64,000 bases of DNA from positions 124,001 to 188,000 of the forward strand of contig NZ_CP060137.1 in NCBI RefSeq assembly GCF_014235785.1, read 5' to 3'. Source of the DNA: Bacillus sp. PAMC26568. Lineage in GTDB: Bacteria; Bacillota; Bacilli; Bacillales; Bacillaceae. Of this stretch, positions 54,478 through 63,609 are shown piece by piece; position 1 is the first letter of the stretch; every line of letters begins with the position of its first letter. Under the pieces are notes generated by a model. The model did not search any database. It was not told where the DNA came from and was given only the letters and a program-made list of their open reading frames with translations. The position numbers were made by a program, and so were the translations under genes.

Positions 54478-55503
54478 ATGAGTACATATAAAATTTGGTT
54501 TAATCGCTGGTTTTCTGTTGCGTATCATTATATCGATATGATTCGCACAAACGAAGACGGTATACAGTTCGAAGTATACGGCACACATCCGGATCCTGAT
54601 CACGTCATGCTTGCCAACTGCGATTATGCTGAGATAGAACCCAAACTGGAAACAGACGATGATTATATCCAGTATTGTCTGAATTTTTGTGAAAAACATA
54701 GCATCGACTTGTTTGTTCCAAGGTATAAAGCGCTCCCGATCGCGAAAGCACTAAAAAAGTTTGAAGAGATAGGAACGAAGGTATTAGTAAACCGTGATGC
54801 CAATCTATTAGAAACGATAGAAAATAAAGATGAGTTTTATGACACATGCAAAGAAAAAGGCATTTTTGAGATTCCCTCTTTTTATACGGCTAGATCTGCT
54901 GAAGAATTTAAGGAAACATATGAAAAGCTGATGAACGAGGGACTGCAGGTGTGCTATAAACCTGTCGTAGGAGAAGGCGGCTATGGCTTTAGGATTATTG
55001 ATAATGAGCTCGATCCTTTAAAAGAAGTGATGGCGCCGAGCTATAGAATTCCTTTTCATAGAGTATATGCTGGACTTGAAGCTGCAGGTGAATTTCCTGA
55101 ACTGATGGTGATGGAGTTTTTGGAAGGGGAAGAGTACAGTATTGACTGCCTGGCTTTTGATGGTGAATTGCTTGCTGCTGTTCCGCGTAAAAAAGGCGGA
55201 GGCAGAATCCGGATTCTGGAGGATAACCAAGAGCTGATCAGGCTGGCCGAGCAATTCACGAAGGAATTCAAATTAGATTATATCTTTAATATTCAAGTCA
55301 AATTCAATCAAGGCTTGCCTAAATTGCTTGAAATTAATCCAAGAATGTCAGGCGGTCTCTATTTCAGCTGTCTATCAGGAGTCAACTTCCCGTACCTGGC
55401 TGTGAAATTGCTGCTTGGGGCAAAGGTAGAAAGGCAAGATGTGAAGCTGGATATAAAAGCTACTTTTTTAGAAAAAGATATCATTCTTTCAAATGGAGAA
55501 TGA
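54478..55503 (+). CDS. ATP-grasp enzyme of the Ter-associated module
   Basis: A 341-residue ATP-grasp protein of the carbamoyl-phosphate-synthase-like type. A pre-ATP-grasp domain (about 1-105) is followed by 'VCYKPVVGEGGYGFRII' (ATP-binding lysine and glycine loop), 'VMEFLEGEEYSIDCLAFDGE' and the metal-binding 'LLEINPRMSGGLYFS'. An ATP-grasp of this kind is one of the five enzymes described with Ter operons and thought to make a nucleoside-like compound. A possible GAGAGGGG site lies about 14 bases upstream, so translation may be modest. A promoter for terD starts on its stop codon. Confidence 0.82.
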   Translation: MSTYKIWFNRWFSVAYHYIDMIRTNEDGIQFEVYGTHPDPDHVMLANCDYAEIEPKLETDDDYIQYCLNFCEKHSIDLFVPRYKALPIAKALKKFEEIGTKVLVNRDANLLETIENKDEFYDTCKEKGIFEIPSFYTARSAEEFKETYEKLMNEGLQVCYKPVVGEGGYGFRIIDNELDPLKEVMAPSYRIPFHRVYAGLEAAGEFPELMVMEFLEGEEYSIDCLAFDGELLAAVPRKKGGGRIRILEDNQELIRLAEQFTKEFKLDYIFNIQVKFNQGLPKLLEINPRMSGGLYFSCLSGVNFPYLAVKLLLGAKVERQDVKLDIKATFLEKDIILSNGE

Positions 55504-55526
55504 AACTTTTTTCCTTGTAATTCGTA
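55501..55526 (+). promoter_or_regulatory. ECF sigma (sigma-W-type) promoter before terD
   Basis: TGAAAC (55501-55506), 16 bases, CGTA (55523-55526): an exact fit to the B. subtilis sigma-W consensus and close to sigma-M/X. Its first three bases are the stop codon of the ATP-grasp gene. The B. subtilis terD-like yceCDEFGH operon is known to be under ECF sigma and sigma-B control. Confidence 0.66.
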
Positions 55527-55587
55527 TGAATGAATGACAACTAGGAAAAGGTTTTTAGTTGAATTTTGTAAAAATATTGGTAGTATT

Positions 55588-55637
55588 AAACTTGTGGTCA
55601 CGTTATCGTGATGGTAGACCAAAAGTTTCATTTTTTT
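55588..55637 (+). terminator. Terminator or leader hairpin before terD
   Basis: AAACTT-GGTC pairs with GACC-AAGTTT, enclosing an inner CACG/CGTG hairpin, followed by CATTTTTTT. It can end the ATP-grasp transcript, but it also lies inside the leader made from the ECF promoter, so it may be conditional. Confidence 0.58.
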
Positions 55638-55711
55638 CCATTCGGAAGATTCCTTTGGTCATATTTTAAGACTTGCAAGTTTCCACAATACCCAAAAGGG
55701 AGAGTGAAGAA

Positions 55712-56320
55712 ATGGCAATTACGTTACAAAAGGGTCAAAAGATTGATCTGACAAAAGGCAATGCAGGCCTGAAATCTTTAATGGTAGGCCTTGGATGGGA
55801 CCCTGTGCAGCAAAAAAGCGGCGGTCTGCTTGGCGGCTTATTCGGAGGCGGGGGCGGAAGCAATGTCGATTGTGATGCTTCTGTGTTAATGCTTGATGAA
55901 AATGACCGTCTCCTGGACAAAAAAAGTGTGATTTATTTCGGAAATCTTACCAGCAAATGCGGTTCTGTCAAACATACAGGCGACAACTTGACAGGACAAG
56001 GCGATGGAGACGATGAGCAAGTTTTAATCGACTTGAGCAAGGTGCCATCAAATATTCATAAACTAGTGTTTGTAGTAAACATTTATCAGGCAGTCCAAAG
56101 AAAGCAGCATTTTGGCATGATCCAAAACGCATTTATCCGTGTTGTGGATTCAGCAAGCAAGACTGAGCTTGTTCACTATAACCTGTCTGATGACTATTCA
56201 GGCTTAACGTCACTTATTCCCGGCGAAATATACCGTCATGGAGCAGAGTGGAAATTCGCAGCGGTTGGGCAAGGAACAAAAGATGCAACCATTACTGAGA
56301 TCGCAAATCGTCACGCCTAA
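55712..56320 (+). CDS. TerD-family protein with glycine-rich insert (YceC-like)
   Basis: A 202-residue TerD-domain protein ('[14 protein letters not shown]', 'HTGDNLTGQGDGDDEQVLID', '[16 protein letters not shown]'). TerD domains bind two calcium ions through acidic loops; the 'GDGDDE' loop is present. Between about residues 37 and 51 there is a Gly/Leu-rich insert 'SGGLLGGLFGGGGGSN', not found in the neighbouring copy, and the following loop reads 'CDASV' where the neighbour has 'DLDTS', so one calcium site may be altered. AAGGGAGAG precedes the ATG. Part of the tellurite/stress response. Confidence 0.9.
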   Translation: MAITLQKGQKIDLTKGNAGLKSLMVGLGWDPVQQKSGGLLGGLFGGGGGSNVDCDASVLMLDENDRLLDKKSVIYFGNLTSKCGSVKHTGDNLTGQGDGDDEQVLIDLSKVPSNIHKLVFVVNIYQAVQRKQHFGMIQNAFIRVVDSASKTELVHYNLSDDYSGLTSLIPGEIYRHGAEWKFAAVGQGTKDATITEIANRHA

Positions 56321-56379
56321 TTAAACTTGTTTTTTTAAGCAATAAAAAATAAATGATACATAAAAGGAGTCGAAATAAA

Positions 56380-56958
56380 ATGGCAATCAGCTTATCAAAA
56401 GGTCAAAAGATTGATTTAACGAAAACGAATCCTGGTTTATCTAAAGTATTAGTAGGTCTTGGATGGGACACAAACAAATACGATGGCGGAAATGATTTTG
56501 ACTTAGACACATCTATATTCTTATTAGATGCTAACGGAAAAGCTGCAAGCGAAGCAGATTTCATTTTCTACAACAATCTTGTAGGCGGTAATGGTTCTGT
56601 TGAACATACTGGCGACAACCGTACGGGTGAAGGCAGCGGAGATGACGAAGTAATTAAGGTAAACCTTTCTCAAGTGCCTGCTTCGATTGATAAAATTGCA
56701 TTCACAATCACAATTCATGATGCAGAATCACGCAGTCAAAACTTTGGACAAGTTTCAAATGCATATGTTCGCATTTTAAACGAAGACAGCAATCAAGAAT
56801 TGATTCGCTATGATTTAGGAGAAGATTTCTCTATCGAAACAGCTGTAGTTGTAGGTGAATTATACCGTCACGGCGCTGAATGGAAATTCAACGCAATCGG
56901 AAGCGGCTACCAAGGCGGCTTAGGATCTCTTGTTAAAGATTATGGGTTAGATGTTTAA
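56380..56958 (+). CDS. TerD-family protein (YceD/YceE-like)
   Basis: A 192-residue canonical TerD protein, the size of B. subtilis YceD and YceE. Acidic calcium-binding loops '[14 protein letters not shown]' and '[15 protein letters not shown]' are complete, and the C-terminal '[19 protein letters not shown]' is the family signature. AAAGGAG lies eight bases before the ATG. It follows the first TerD gene by 59 bp and is closed by a strong terminator. Proposed to act as a calcium-dependent scaffold at the membrane in stress; the molecular role is unproven. Confidence 0.93.
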   Translation: MAISLSKGQKIDLTKTNPGLSKVLVGLGWDTNKYDGGNDFDLDTSIFLLDANGKAASEADFIFYNNLVGGNGSVEHTGDNRTGEGSGDDEVIKVNLSQVPASIDKIAFTITIHDAESRSQNFGQVSNAYVRILNEDSNQELIRYDLGEDFSIETAVVVGELYRHGAEWKFNAIGSGYQGGLGSLVKDYGLDV

Positions 56959-56986
56959 TAATTTGCCCCTGAAAAGAAGGAATAGA

Positions 56987-57019
56987 GGTGCGTTGTTTTT
57001 TATAAACAACGCACCTTTT
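56987..57019 (+). terminator. Terminator after the terD pair
   Basis: A perfect 12-bp stem (GGTGCGTTGTTT / AAACAACGCACC), 5-base loop, TTTTC tail. It separates the terD pair from the biosynthetic genes. Confidence 0.87.
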
Positions 57020-57158
57020 CAAAAGTGAAGCTCTTTTCCAAAACATGATTGCTTTTCAATACAGTTCTGAGAAAATCATAATCTTTTGCGAAAACAGCCA
57101 AAAGTTAAGGTATTTACCAATTAGTACATGAGTAGAGGGTCTGAATGGAGGAACAAGC

Positions 57159-58376
57159 TTGAAGCATTTTCAATACTTACCTAAAGAGAAACGAAATGAA
57201 ATATTCTTATACGAACCAATCCATTTTTCAAAAGAAACTGAACGGGAAACATTAGCCTATACATTAGGTGCCACTCTCTACATGCCTGGTAATCGAACAG
57301 CGATCTCAAGCGATGTACTATCTGGTAAATTTCTTAATGGAAAACATGAAGGTCTGACCTCAATGGTCATTTGTCTGGAGGATTCGATTGGCGACACAGA
57401 AGTAGAAGCTGCTGAAGACAATACAGTAAAACAAATTGAAACGTTGTCAAACAGTATTTTAAAAGGCCAGTTTGATCAGAGGAACTTGCCGCTTATATTC
57501 GTGCGAATCCGAAATGAGGAGCAAATGAAACGGCTCGCTTTAAAGCTTGAGCATCACCTTCAGCTTTTAAGCGGGTTTGTTTTTCCAAAATTCACATCAG
57601 AAAATGGAAGAGGTTTTTACACGGTTCTCCAGGAAATCGCAAATCTATATTCTGTGACATTGTATGGCATGCCGATTTTAGAAACAAAAGAGATTATTTA
57701 TAAAGAATCACGCATGAACGAACTGCTTGGCATTAAAACCATTCTTGATGACTATTATGAACTCGTTTTAAATGTGAGACTTGGAGGAACGGATTTATCA
57801 GGCCTGTTCGGGATCAGAAGAAGCCGGGATACAACGATTTATGATATTTCCGTCATTCGTGACTGCATCACCGATATTATCAATGTGTTTGGCAGATGTG
57901 AAAAAGAATACATCATCTCTGGCCCGGTATGGGAGTATTTTGGCGGAGGACAGCGGATTTTAAAACCTCAAATCAGACAAACTCCTTTTCAGCAGGCATA
58001 TGGAAGCGAAGGACTTGAGTTTAGGGCAAACCTTATTGACCGTTATGACGATGGCTTGATTCACGAAATTGTGCTTGATAATACGAATGGGCTTGTCGGC
58101 AAAACAATTATTCATCCTCTGCATATTAAAATCGTTAATGCACTGAATGCAGTGACAAAAGAAGAATATTTAGATGCATCAGCGATCCTTGATCAGGCAA
58201 TATCTTATAATGGTGTGATCCGAAGCGAATATTCAAACAAAATGAACGAAATTAAACCCCATAACAATTGGGCGCGGAAAATCATCTTGAAATCAAAAAT
58301 ATACGGGGTGTTCCATGAGCAGCAATCATTTATTGACCTTATCAACGAAACAGCAAACGAACAAATATACATTTGA
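57159..58376 (+). CDS. HpcH/HpaI (CitE-like) aldolase/lyase of the Ter module
   Basis: A 405-residue protein of the HpcH/HpaI aldolase-citrate lyase superfamily, longer than typical CitE (about 290). 'LYMPGNR' and 'SMVICLEDSIGDTEVEAAE' give the CoA/substrate and metal-binding Glu-Asp region; 'IFVRIRNEEQM' carries the conserved Arg. GGAGG lies before the TTG start. It belongs to the Ter-associated biosynthetic set, where it may form or cleave a C-C bond in the proposed metabolite. It overlaps the next gene by 62 bp, a strong sign of one operon. Confidence 0.86.
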   Translation: MKHFQYLPKEKRNEIFLYEPIHFSKETERETLAYTLGATLYMPGNRTAISSDVLSGKFLNGKHEGLTSMVICLEDSIGDTEVEAAEDNTVKQIETLSNSILKGQFDQRNLPLIFVRIRNEEQMKRLALKLEHHLQLLSGFVFPKFTSENGRGFYTVLQEIANLYSVTLYGMPILETKEIIYKESRMNELLGIKTILDDYYELVLNVRLGGTDLSGLFGIRRSRDTTIYDISVIRDCITDIINVFGRCEKEYIISGPVWEYFGGGQRILKPQIRQTPFQQAYGSEGLEFRANLIDRYDDGLIHEIVLDNTNGLVGKTIIHPLHIKIVNALNAVTKEEYLDASAILDQAISYNGVIRSEYSNKMNEIKPHNNWARKIILKSKIYGVFHEQQSFIDLINETANEQIYI

Positions 58377-59679
58377 TTTATTAGGAAAGCTTTCGGTTGG
58401 AATTGAACTGACAAGCAACCCTTATCTTCTTCCGTTGGAAAACTTATTTTCAATGGCAGCCAGAATTAATAAAAAAAGAGGTTTTTTGTTCGTCAGCAAA
58501 GTTCTTGGAAAACACATTCCTGTTGACCCTGCGGTTGCATTATTGACTGGGAGTGCACTTGCAGCAAGATATATGGAAGTTGTTCACGGTGAAACACATC
58601 CAGAAAGAGATCAGATTCTCTCAGGTATAAACGGTGAAACTGCCCAAAAGAGCGAGTATCGCCACACCTTGCCTGAACAAACGTTATTCATTGGATTTGC
58701 AGAAACAGCGACTGCTTTGGGGCATGCCGTATTTGAAAACTTCAAAAACGCATCTTTTTTTCATACAACAAGGGAAAAGGTTTCTGGAATGGATTCCATA
58801 ATTAATTTTGAAGAAGAGCATTCGCATGCGACATCCCATCGCTGTTATGTGAATAAGAGTTTATTTGATCATGACCAGCCGATTGTTTTAGTGGATGATG
58901 AAGTAACGACAGGGAAAACAGCCTTGAACATTATTGAATCCATTCAAGGAAAATATCCACGCAGTGAATACACAGTGGTGTCTATTTTAGATTGGCGATC
59001 AGAAGAAGATCTAAGACGCTTTAAAGAAACAGAAGATAGACTTGGGGTCAAAATCCATACTGTTGCTTTAATAACTGGATACATTTCCACAACTGGAGAG
59101 CCGATTGCAGAGCATCAAATGGAAACAGATGCAGGTTCTGTGTTTGATTCTAAGGTAAACGAACTCTATTTAACAGGAGAAGATGTTCAACTGACTTCGT
59201 ATTCTTCGGAACTCTTATCTGCCCGATATCTTCATCACACTGGCCGTTTTGGTCTTTCAGATTCTGAACAGATCAGCGTACAGGCTTTTTGTGAAATGGC
59301 AGCTTCTGAGATTATGCAGAAGCGTAAGGGAAATAAGACATTATGTCTTGGTACGGGAGAATTTATGTATTTGCCGATGAAGATAGCTTCTTATATGGGT
59401 GACGGGATTTTCTATCAATCCACAACTAGAAGTCCGATCCATCCAGTTGAACGCAAAGACTACGCTGTAAAAAACAGCTATCCTTTCACTAACCCAGAAG
59501 ACGGGGAAACAGTGAACTACTTTTATAATACAGAGCGGAATCAATACGACGAAGTATTTGTCTTTTTTGAACGGACTGTTTTAGAAAATCATATGCAATC
59601 CATGCTTCTTCAGCTAAAAAAGGTCTTTCCGGTTATTAATCTCGTATTTTTTAGTACACACAAAAAGGATGTGCAATAG
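58315..59679 (+). CDS. Phosphoribosyltransferase-TRSP domain protein
   Basis: A 454-residue two-domain protein. The N-terminal part (about 20-260) is a type I phosphoribosyltransferase with PRPP motif 'PIVLVDDEVTTGKTALNII'. The C-terminal domain (about 310-450) contains the eponymous 'TTRSPIHP' of the TRSP domain, with 'LCLGTGEFMYLPMKIA' before it. Both domains are known together in Ter-linked modules and are predicted to make a nucleoside-like product. ATG 58315 lies inside the preceding gene, after GGGGTG; a later TTG would shorten the overlap only a little. Confidence 0.88.
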   Translation: MSSNHLLTLSTKQQTNKYTFDLLGKLSVGIELTSNPYLLPLENLFSMAARINKKRGFLFVSKVLGKHIPVDPAVALLTGSALAARYMEVVHGETHPERDQILSGINGETAQKSEYRHTLPEQTLFIGFAETATALGHAVFENFKNASFFHTTREKVSGMDSIINFEEEHSHATSHRCYVNKSLFDHDQPIVLVDDEVTTGKTALNIIESIQGKYPRSEYTVVSILDWRSEEDLRRFKETEDRLGVKIHTVALITGYISTTGEPIAEHQMETDAGSVFDSKVNELYLTGEDVQLTSYSSELLSARYLHHTGRFGLSDSEQISVQAFCEMAASEIMQKRKGNKTLCLGTGEFMYLPMKIASYMGDGIFYQSTTRSPIHPVERKDYAVKNSYPFTNPEDGETVNYFYNTERNQYDEVFVFFERTVLENHMQSMLLQLKKVFPVINLVFFSTHKKDVQ

Positions 59680-60798
59680 ATGAATAAGTTGACGCAGCAA
59701 TTGCCAAAGCCAGCAGCAATGGGCAGTTATTCTGAACAGGATGTCATCTTCCTGCTGAAGGATTTGAGTCAGGTCCAGCTAGAAAAATCAACATTGGAGA
59801 GAGAGCAGGCTGTTCAAAGCGGTACCCATTATTCAGAAATGCTTCCGATTGAATATAAACCGTCTGATGAATATTTACAGCTTTTTCATCATTCTTTAGA
59901 TATGTACAAACAAAAACTGGCAATTGCAGTAGGAACAGTTGCAGAGCGCATTTTGAAAGTGAAAGGACGCAGCATCGTGCTTGTGTCACTTGCAAGAGCG
60001 GGCACGCCAATTGGAATATTAATGAAACGATACTTACTTCAAACCTACAACCTGAACGTCCCTCATTACAGTGTTTCAATTATAAGAGGCCGCGGTATAG
60101 ATGAAAATGCGATGAGATATATTGCACAGAATCACCCGGAAGATCACGTTCAATTTGTGGATGGCTGGACTGGAAAAGGTGCTATTACAAAAGAGCTGAA
60201 CGAGGCGATGCTGGACTTTAACAGCAAATATGGAATGCAGATTGACGATTCACTTGCAGTCTTGGCTGATCCTGGATATTGTACGGATATTTACGGAACA
60301 AGAGAAGATTTTCTTATTCCGAGTGCCTGCTTAAACTCTACTGTTTCAGGTCTGGTGAGCAGAACGGTATTAAATGATCTTTTAATTGGAATAGATGATT
60401 TTCATGGGGCAAAGTATTATTCAGAACTGCTTTCTGAAGATGTTTCCAATCATTTTATTGACGTTGTCGTTTCTGAATTTGAACATGTTTCAGATGAGAT
60501 TAATAAACAAGTTTTGAAGCTTGAAACAGAAGATACGCGGCCTGCATGGAAGGGTATCCAGGATATTAAACAGATCCAGGAAGATTTCAGCATCGAAAAT
60601 ATTCATCATGTAAAGCCAGGAGTCGGAGAAACAACACGTGTTCTTTTACGAAGAATTCCTTGGAAAATACTTGTGAAAGATTTGAATAACAAAGACCTTG
60701 AACACATTTTCCTGCTTGCCAAGGAACGGAATGTACCTGTAATCGAATATAAGAACATGTCATATTCATGCTGCGGCATTATCAAGCCCCTAAACTAG
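59680..60798 (+). CDS. StiP/PELOTA-domain protein of the Ter module
   Basis: A 372-residue protein: N-terminal StiP-type domain (about 15-280), resembling a phosphoribosyltransferase fold and sometimes labelled 'cysteine protease StiP', with 'SLARAGTPIGILMKRYL' and 'VDGWTGKGAITKELNEAM' (PRPP-loop-like). A C-terminal PELOTA-type RNA-binding domain (about 290-372) ends in 'SCCGIIKPLN'. The start follows the previous stop directly. 'Protease' is doubtful; the loop pattern better fits a nucleotide-sugar step. Confidence 0.85.
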   Translation: MNKLTQQLPKPAAMGSYSEQDVIFLLKDLSQVQLEKSTLEREQAVQSGTHYSEMLPIEYKPSDEYLQLFHHSLDMYKQKLAIAVGTVAERILKVKGRSIVLVSLARAGTPIGILMKRYLLQTYNLNVPHYSVSIIRGRGIDENAMRYIAQNHPEDHVQFVDGWTGKGAITKELNEAMLDFNSKYGMQIDDSLAVLADPGYCTDIYGTREDFLIPSACLNSTVSGLVSRTVLNDLLIGIDDFHGAKYYSELLSEDVSNHFIDVVVSEFEHVSDEINKQVLKLETEDTRPAWKGIQDIKQIQEDFSIENIHHVKPGVGETTRVLLRRIPWKILVKDLNNKDLEHIFLLAKERNVPVIEYKNMSYSCCGIIKPLN

Positions 60799-60810
60799 GA
60801 GGAACTATCT

Positions 60811-61623
60811 GTGATTTTTGCAAGTGATCTAGATCAAACGCTCATTTATTCAAGAAGATCCTTCCGCGTGCCGGTGATCGAGTCGGATATCCGCTTAATT
60901 GAAATCCTTGAGGATCAGGAAATTTCATTTATGACGAATAAAGCAATTTCCATGCTGAAGGAAATTGCATCGCAAATGACTTTTGTGCCAGTGACAACAA
61001 GAACACCCTCTCAATTCGAACGCATTTCTGTTTTTCAGGAAGAAATCCTTCCGAGCTATGCAATTACTAGCAATGGGGGACATGTGTTTAAAGATGGGAA
61101 GCTGGATTCCGAATGGAAAATCCATTTAGAAACAAAAATGAAAAATGAGTGCACAAGTTTAAAAGAGGTTTCCCTTAAGTTTCAGGATATTGCTGCGGAC
61201 GAGTGGGTTCTAAAACAGAAAAATGCTGAAAACCTTTTTCTATATAATATTATCGATCGCGACCATATTCCCTTAACACACCTGCAGGAATTTATACTCT
61301 GGCTCGATGCACATGGATGGAAGCACTCATTGCAAGGCAGAAAGCTCTACTTTGTTCCAAAGCCGATCAATAAATGGGATGCCGTTGCTTATGTAAAAGA
61401 TGCGGTGGGAGCTAAAACAGTTATCACTGCAGGAGATTCACTCTTGGATTTATGCATGCTAGAAGGAGCAGATCATGCTTTTTCTCCGCTGCACGGCGAA
61501 CTTGGTGAATCAAATACACGTTTAGTTGAATCGATTAAAAGAACAATCAAGAACGGAATTTTTGCATCTGAAGAGATTCTTGAGAACGTTGCGGCTCTTT
61601 CTAAAAAGAATCTCTTGATCTAG
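60811..61623 (+). CDS. HAD-superfamily phosphatase of the Ter module
   Basis: A 270-residue HAD hydrolase. Motif I 'SDLDQTLIYSRR' gives nucleophile Asp6 and Asp8, 'VTTRTPSQ' is motif II, a conserved Lys follows in the cap-type insert, and 'ITAGDSLLDLCML' is motif IV. It would dephosphorylate the product of the PRTase steps in the proposed pathway. AGGAGGAACT precedes the GTG start. It is the fifth enzyme of the Ter-associated set. Confidence 0.87.
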   Translation: MIFASDLDQTLIYSRRSFRVPVIESDIRLIEILEDQEISFMTNKAISMLKEIASQMTFVPVTTRTPSQFERISVFQEEILPSYAITSNGGHVFKDGKLDSEWKIHLETKMKNECTSLKEVSLKFQDIAADEWVLKQKNAENLFLYNIIDRDHIPLTHLQEFILWLDAHGWKHSLQGRKLYFVPKPINKWDAVAYVKDAVGAKTVITAGDSLLDLCMLEGADHAFSPLHGELGESNTRLVESIKRTIKNGIFASEEILENVAALSKKNLLI

Positions 61624-61727
61624 AAATATTTACCTTATGTGATAAAATGGTACAATAAATAAATGGTGTTTCCAAAGGTGAATGGCTATATGAATGATTT
61701 TCTTTAGATATTATTGGAGTGAACGTA

Positions 61728-61946
61728 TTGGTTATATTAGAAAAGAACCATACAAATTTACTGGATAAAAATATAATGAGTTCTGCCCAAGCCTGTCAGG
61801 AATGGGGAATTGACAATTCAACTCTGCGGAAGCGGATTGATCAATTCCCAAAAGGCACCATTCGTAAATTTGGAAAAACATGGGTTGTAACGAGTGAAGG
61901 AATGTACCGTGTTTTCGGCGAAAAGAGAAAAGATAACTTAAAATGA
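61728..61946 (+). CDS. Small helix-turn-helix protein in the Ter cluster
   Basis: A 72-residue protein with 'SSAQACQEWGIDNSTLRKRI' (about 19-38), which looks like a helix-turn-helix or MerR-like/excisionase-type wing, then 'GTIRKFGKTWVVTSEGM', typical of small DNA-binding helper domains. TTG 61728 is preferred: GGAGTG lies six bases before it and an in-frame GTG at 61719 is part of that site. It sits between HAD and YceG genes. A regulatory role is inferred only from the fold. Confidence 0.7.
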   Translation: MVILEKNHTNLLDKNIMSSAQACQEWGIDNSTLRKRIDQFPKGTIRKFGKTWVVTSEGMYRVFGEKRKDNLK

Positions 61947-61981
61947 TCGATGTATGACTTTTGGGGGGAGGGGGATTTGGG

Positions 61982-63589
61982 ATGATTCGAACATATCAGC
62001 CAGTAGCGGCAATCGGCGTAGAAACAGAATGGAAAGCGCTTCTTTATCAGTCTTTGTCCGAGCGCTCAGGGTTTATGAAGACTCCCTTTGAAATGAAAAT
62101 CCCTCAAATAGCCATTAGATTGCTTGGCACACCTTTAGTAGAAGATGAATATTTTCAAATGCTTTATGATCTTGTTCACGATAAAGATCTTGATCTTCAT
62201 TTTATAAGCGAAAATCTTGATAAAACGATTCCGCAGGAAAAATTTCAGGCTGTGCAAAATTTATTGCTTCTTCACGGAAAAGAAAAGCTCTCAGTTAATC
62301 GATTTGTGGCGTTTATGGATCGTGACCAGCTGCTTCCAATACTGAAAAATCCAGAATTGAACCGTCATCTTAGAGCATGCATGATCCAAGTCCTCTCTCA
62401 TTTTTTTGCCCAAGGCAAAGATGATGGAGGGGATTTCAGAAGAGTCATCGTGGATCTTGTGAAATGGACATGGAATCATTTATATAAGGAACTCGAAAAA
62501 GCTGCAGAGCAAGAAGAAAAAACGCCAAAGTTTTTCTGGTATGGCGATGCCTCAAAAAGCGAGCAATATTTCCTCATGTTCCTTATCCTTTTCGGCTGCG
62601 ATGTCATCATCGTGCATCCAGAGGGAAAGGATGTTTTAGATGAAACGGACCCTGAGGAAAAGTGCAGCAAAATCATTCGCCACCCGGGAACCCATGAGCT
62701 AGAGCCGTTTCCTAAAACAAGACCGGAACGAACTTCAACCATTGCCTACAAAGCATCGAAAGAAATTGACATGGTTCTTCATTCAGAAGATTCCATGCTG
62801 TATAAGCCTTGGCAATTCCGCAGCTATATTCCTAATGCAATTACATTAAAAACAACGTATGACGAACTTTTCATTCTTATAAAGGAAAGAGCTTTTATCA
62901 GGCCTAATTTTGAGGTGAGAAACAATACGGTCAATATTCCTACCATTTTTTCGAAGGTATTTGGAATGACGAAAAACCGCCGCACGTACTGGAGTAAAAT
63001 TCAGGATTTAGCGGATTACGAATATGCAACAGTCGTTAAGCAATTCCCGTTTACTTGGGAGGCGAAAGGCAACCCGCATTTTCATTACCAAAATGCTCTC
63101 AATGAAAAACAGGAATTACAAGCTGAAAAAATGATGAACAGCAACTGGTGGAGATATGCGAACCTGCCAAAAGGGCTGCAGAAGGGGATAGCTGAAGCCA
63201 TTTCAAGATATTGCGCCCACCCAAAACTGAAAAAACTGGATCAGGAAAGCTTATATGATCTGCAATTATATTTGTTCAGCCAGTCGATGAATATTCCGCA
63301 TGAAATGATAAAGCTGATGCAGAACTTTGATTACTCGCAATATGTGCCAAGGGTTATTCTTTATAATAATGAAAATAATGGATATTTAACCCGTTCAGAT
63401 GCAGCAATTTTACTTTTGCTTAATGAATTTGGTCTGGATATTGTCATATATAACCCGCCGGGGCATAACGATATCGAAAACTTTGTTGATGAAAGATACT
63501 ATGACAGTCATTGGCTTGATGAAATGAGCTTTGGAGAAGAATTCCAGGAACCTTCACGGCTGAAAAAATTCATCCGCAAGATGTTCTAA
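61982..63589 (+). CDS. yceG: YceG-family tellurium-resistance-associated protein
   Basis: A 535-residue protein, close to the 537 residues of B. subtilis YceG, which lies next to telA (yceH) there too. No membrane helix or signal is present. Stretches such as 'PKFFWYGDASKSEQYFLMFL' and 'FGCDVIIVHPEGKDVLDETD' (and again near the end 'FGLDIVIYNPPGHNDIENFV') suggest two repeated Rossmann-like glycosyltransferase/phosphatase-like halves. ATG 61982 follows GAGGGGGAT. Function is unknown beyond its link to Ter genes. Confidence 0.9.
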   Translation: MIRTYQPVAAIGVETEWKALLYQSLSERSGFMKTPFEMKIPQIAIRLLGTPLVEDEYFQMLYDLVHDKDLDLHFISENLDKTIPQEKFQAVQNLLLLHGKEKLSVNRFVAFMDRDQLLPILKNPELNRHLRACMIQVLSHFFAQGKDDGGDFRRVIVDLVKWTWNHLYKELEKAAEQEEKTPKFFWYGDASKSEQYFLMFLILFGCDVIIVHPEGKDVLDETDPEEKCSKIIRHPGTHELEPFPKTRPERTSTIAYKASKEIDMVLHSEDSMLYKPWQFRSYIPNAITLKTTYDELFILIKERAFIRPNFEVRNNTVNIPTIFSKVFGMTKNRRTYWSKIQDLADYEYATVVKQFPFTWEAKGNPHFHYQNALNEKQELQAEKMMNSNWWRYANLPKGLQKGIAEAISRYCAHPKLKKLDQESLYDLQLYLFSQSMNIPHEMIKLMQNFDYSQYVPRVILYNNENNGYLTRSDAAILLLLNEFGLDIVIYNPPGHNDIENFVDERYYDSHWLDEMSFGEEFQEPSRLKKFIRKMF

Positions 63590-63609
63590 ATTATAGGGAG
63601 GTAAGGATT

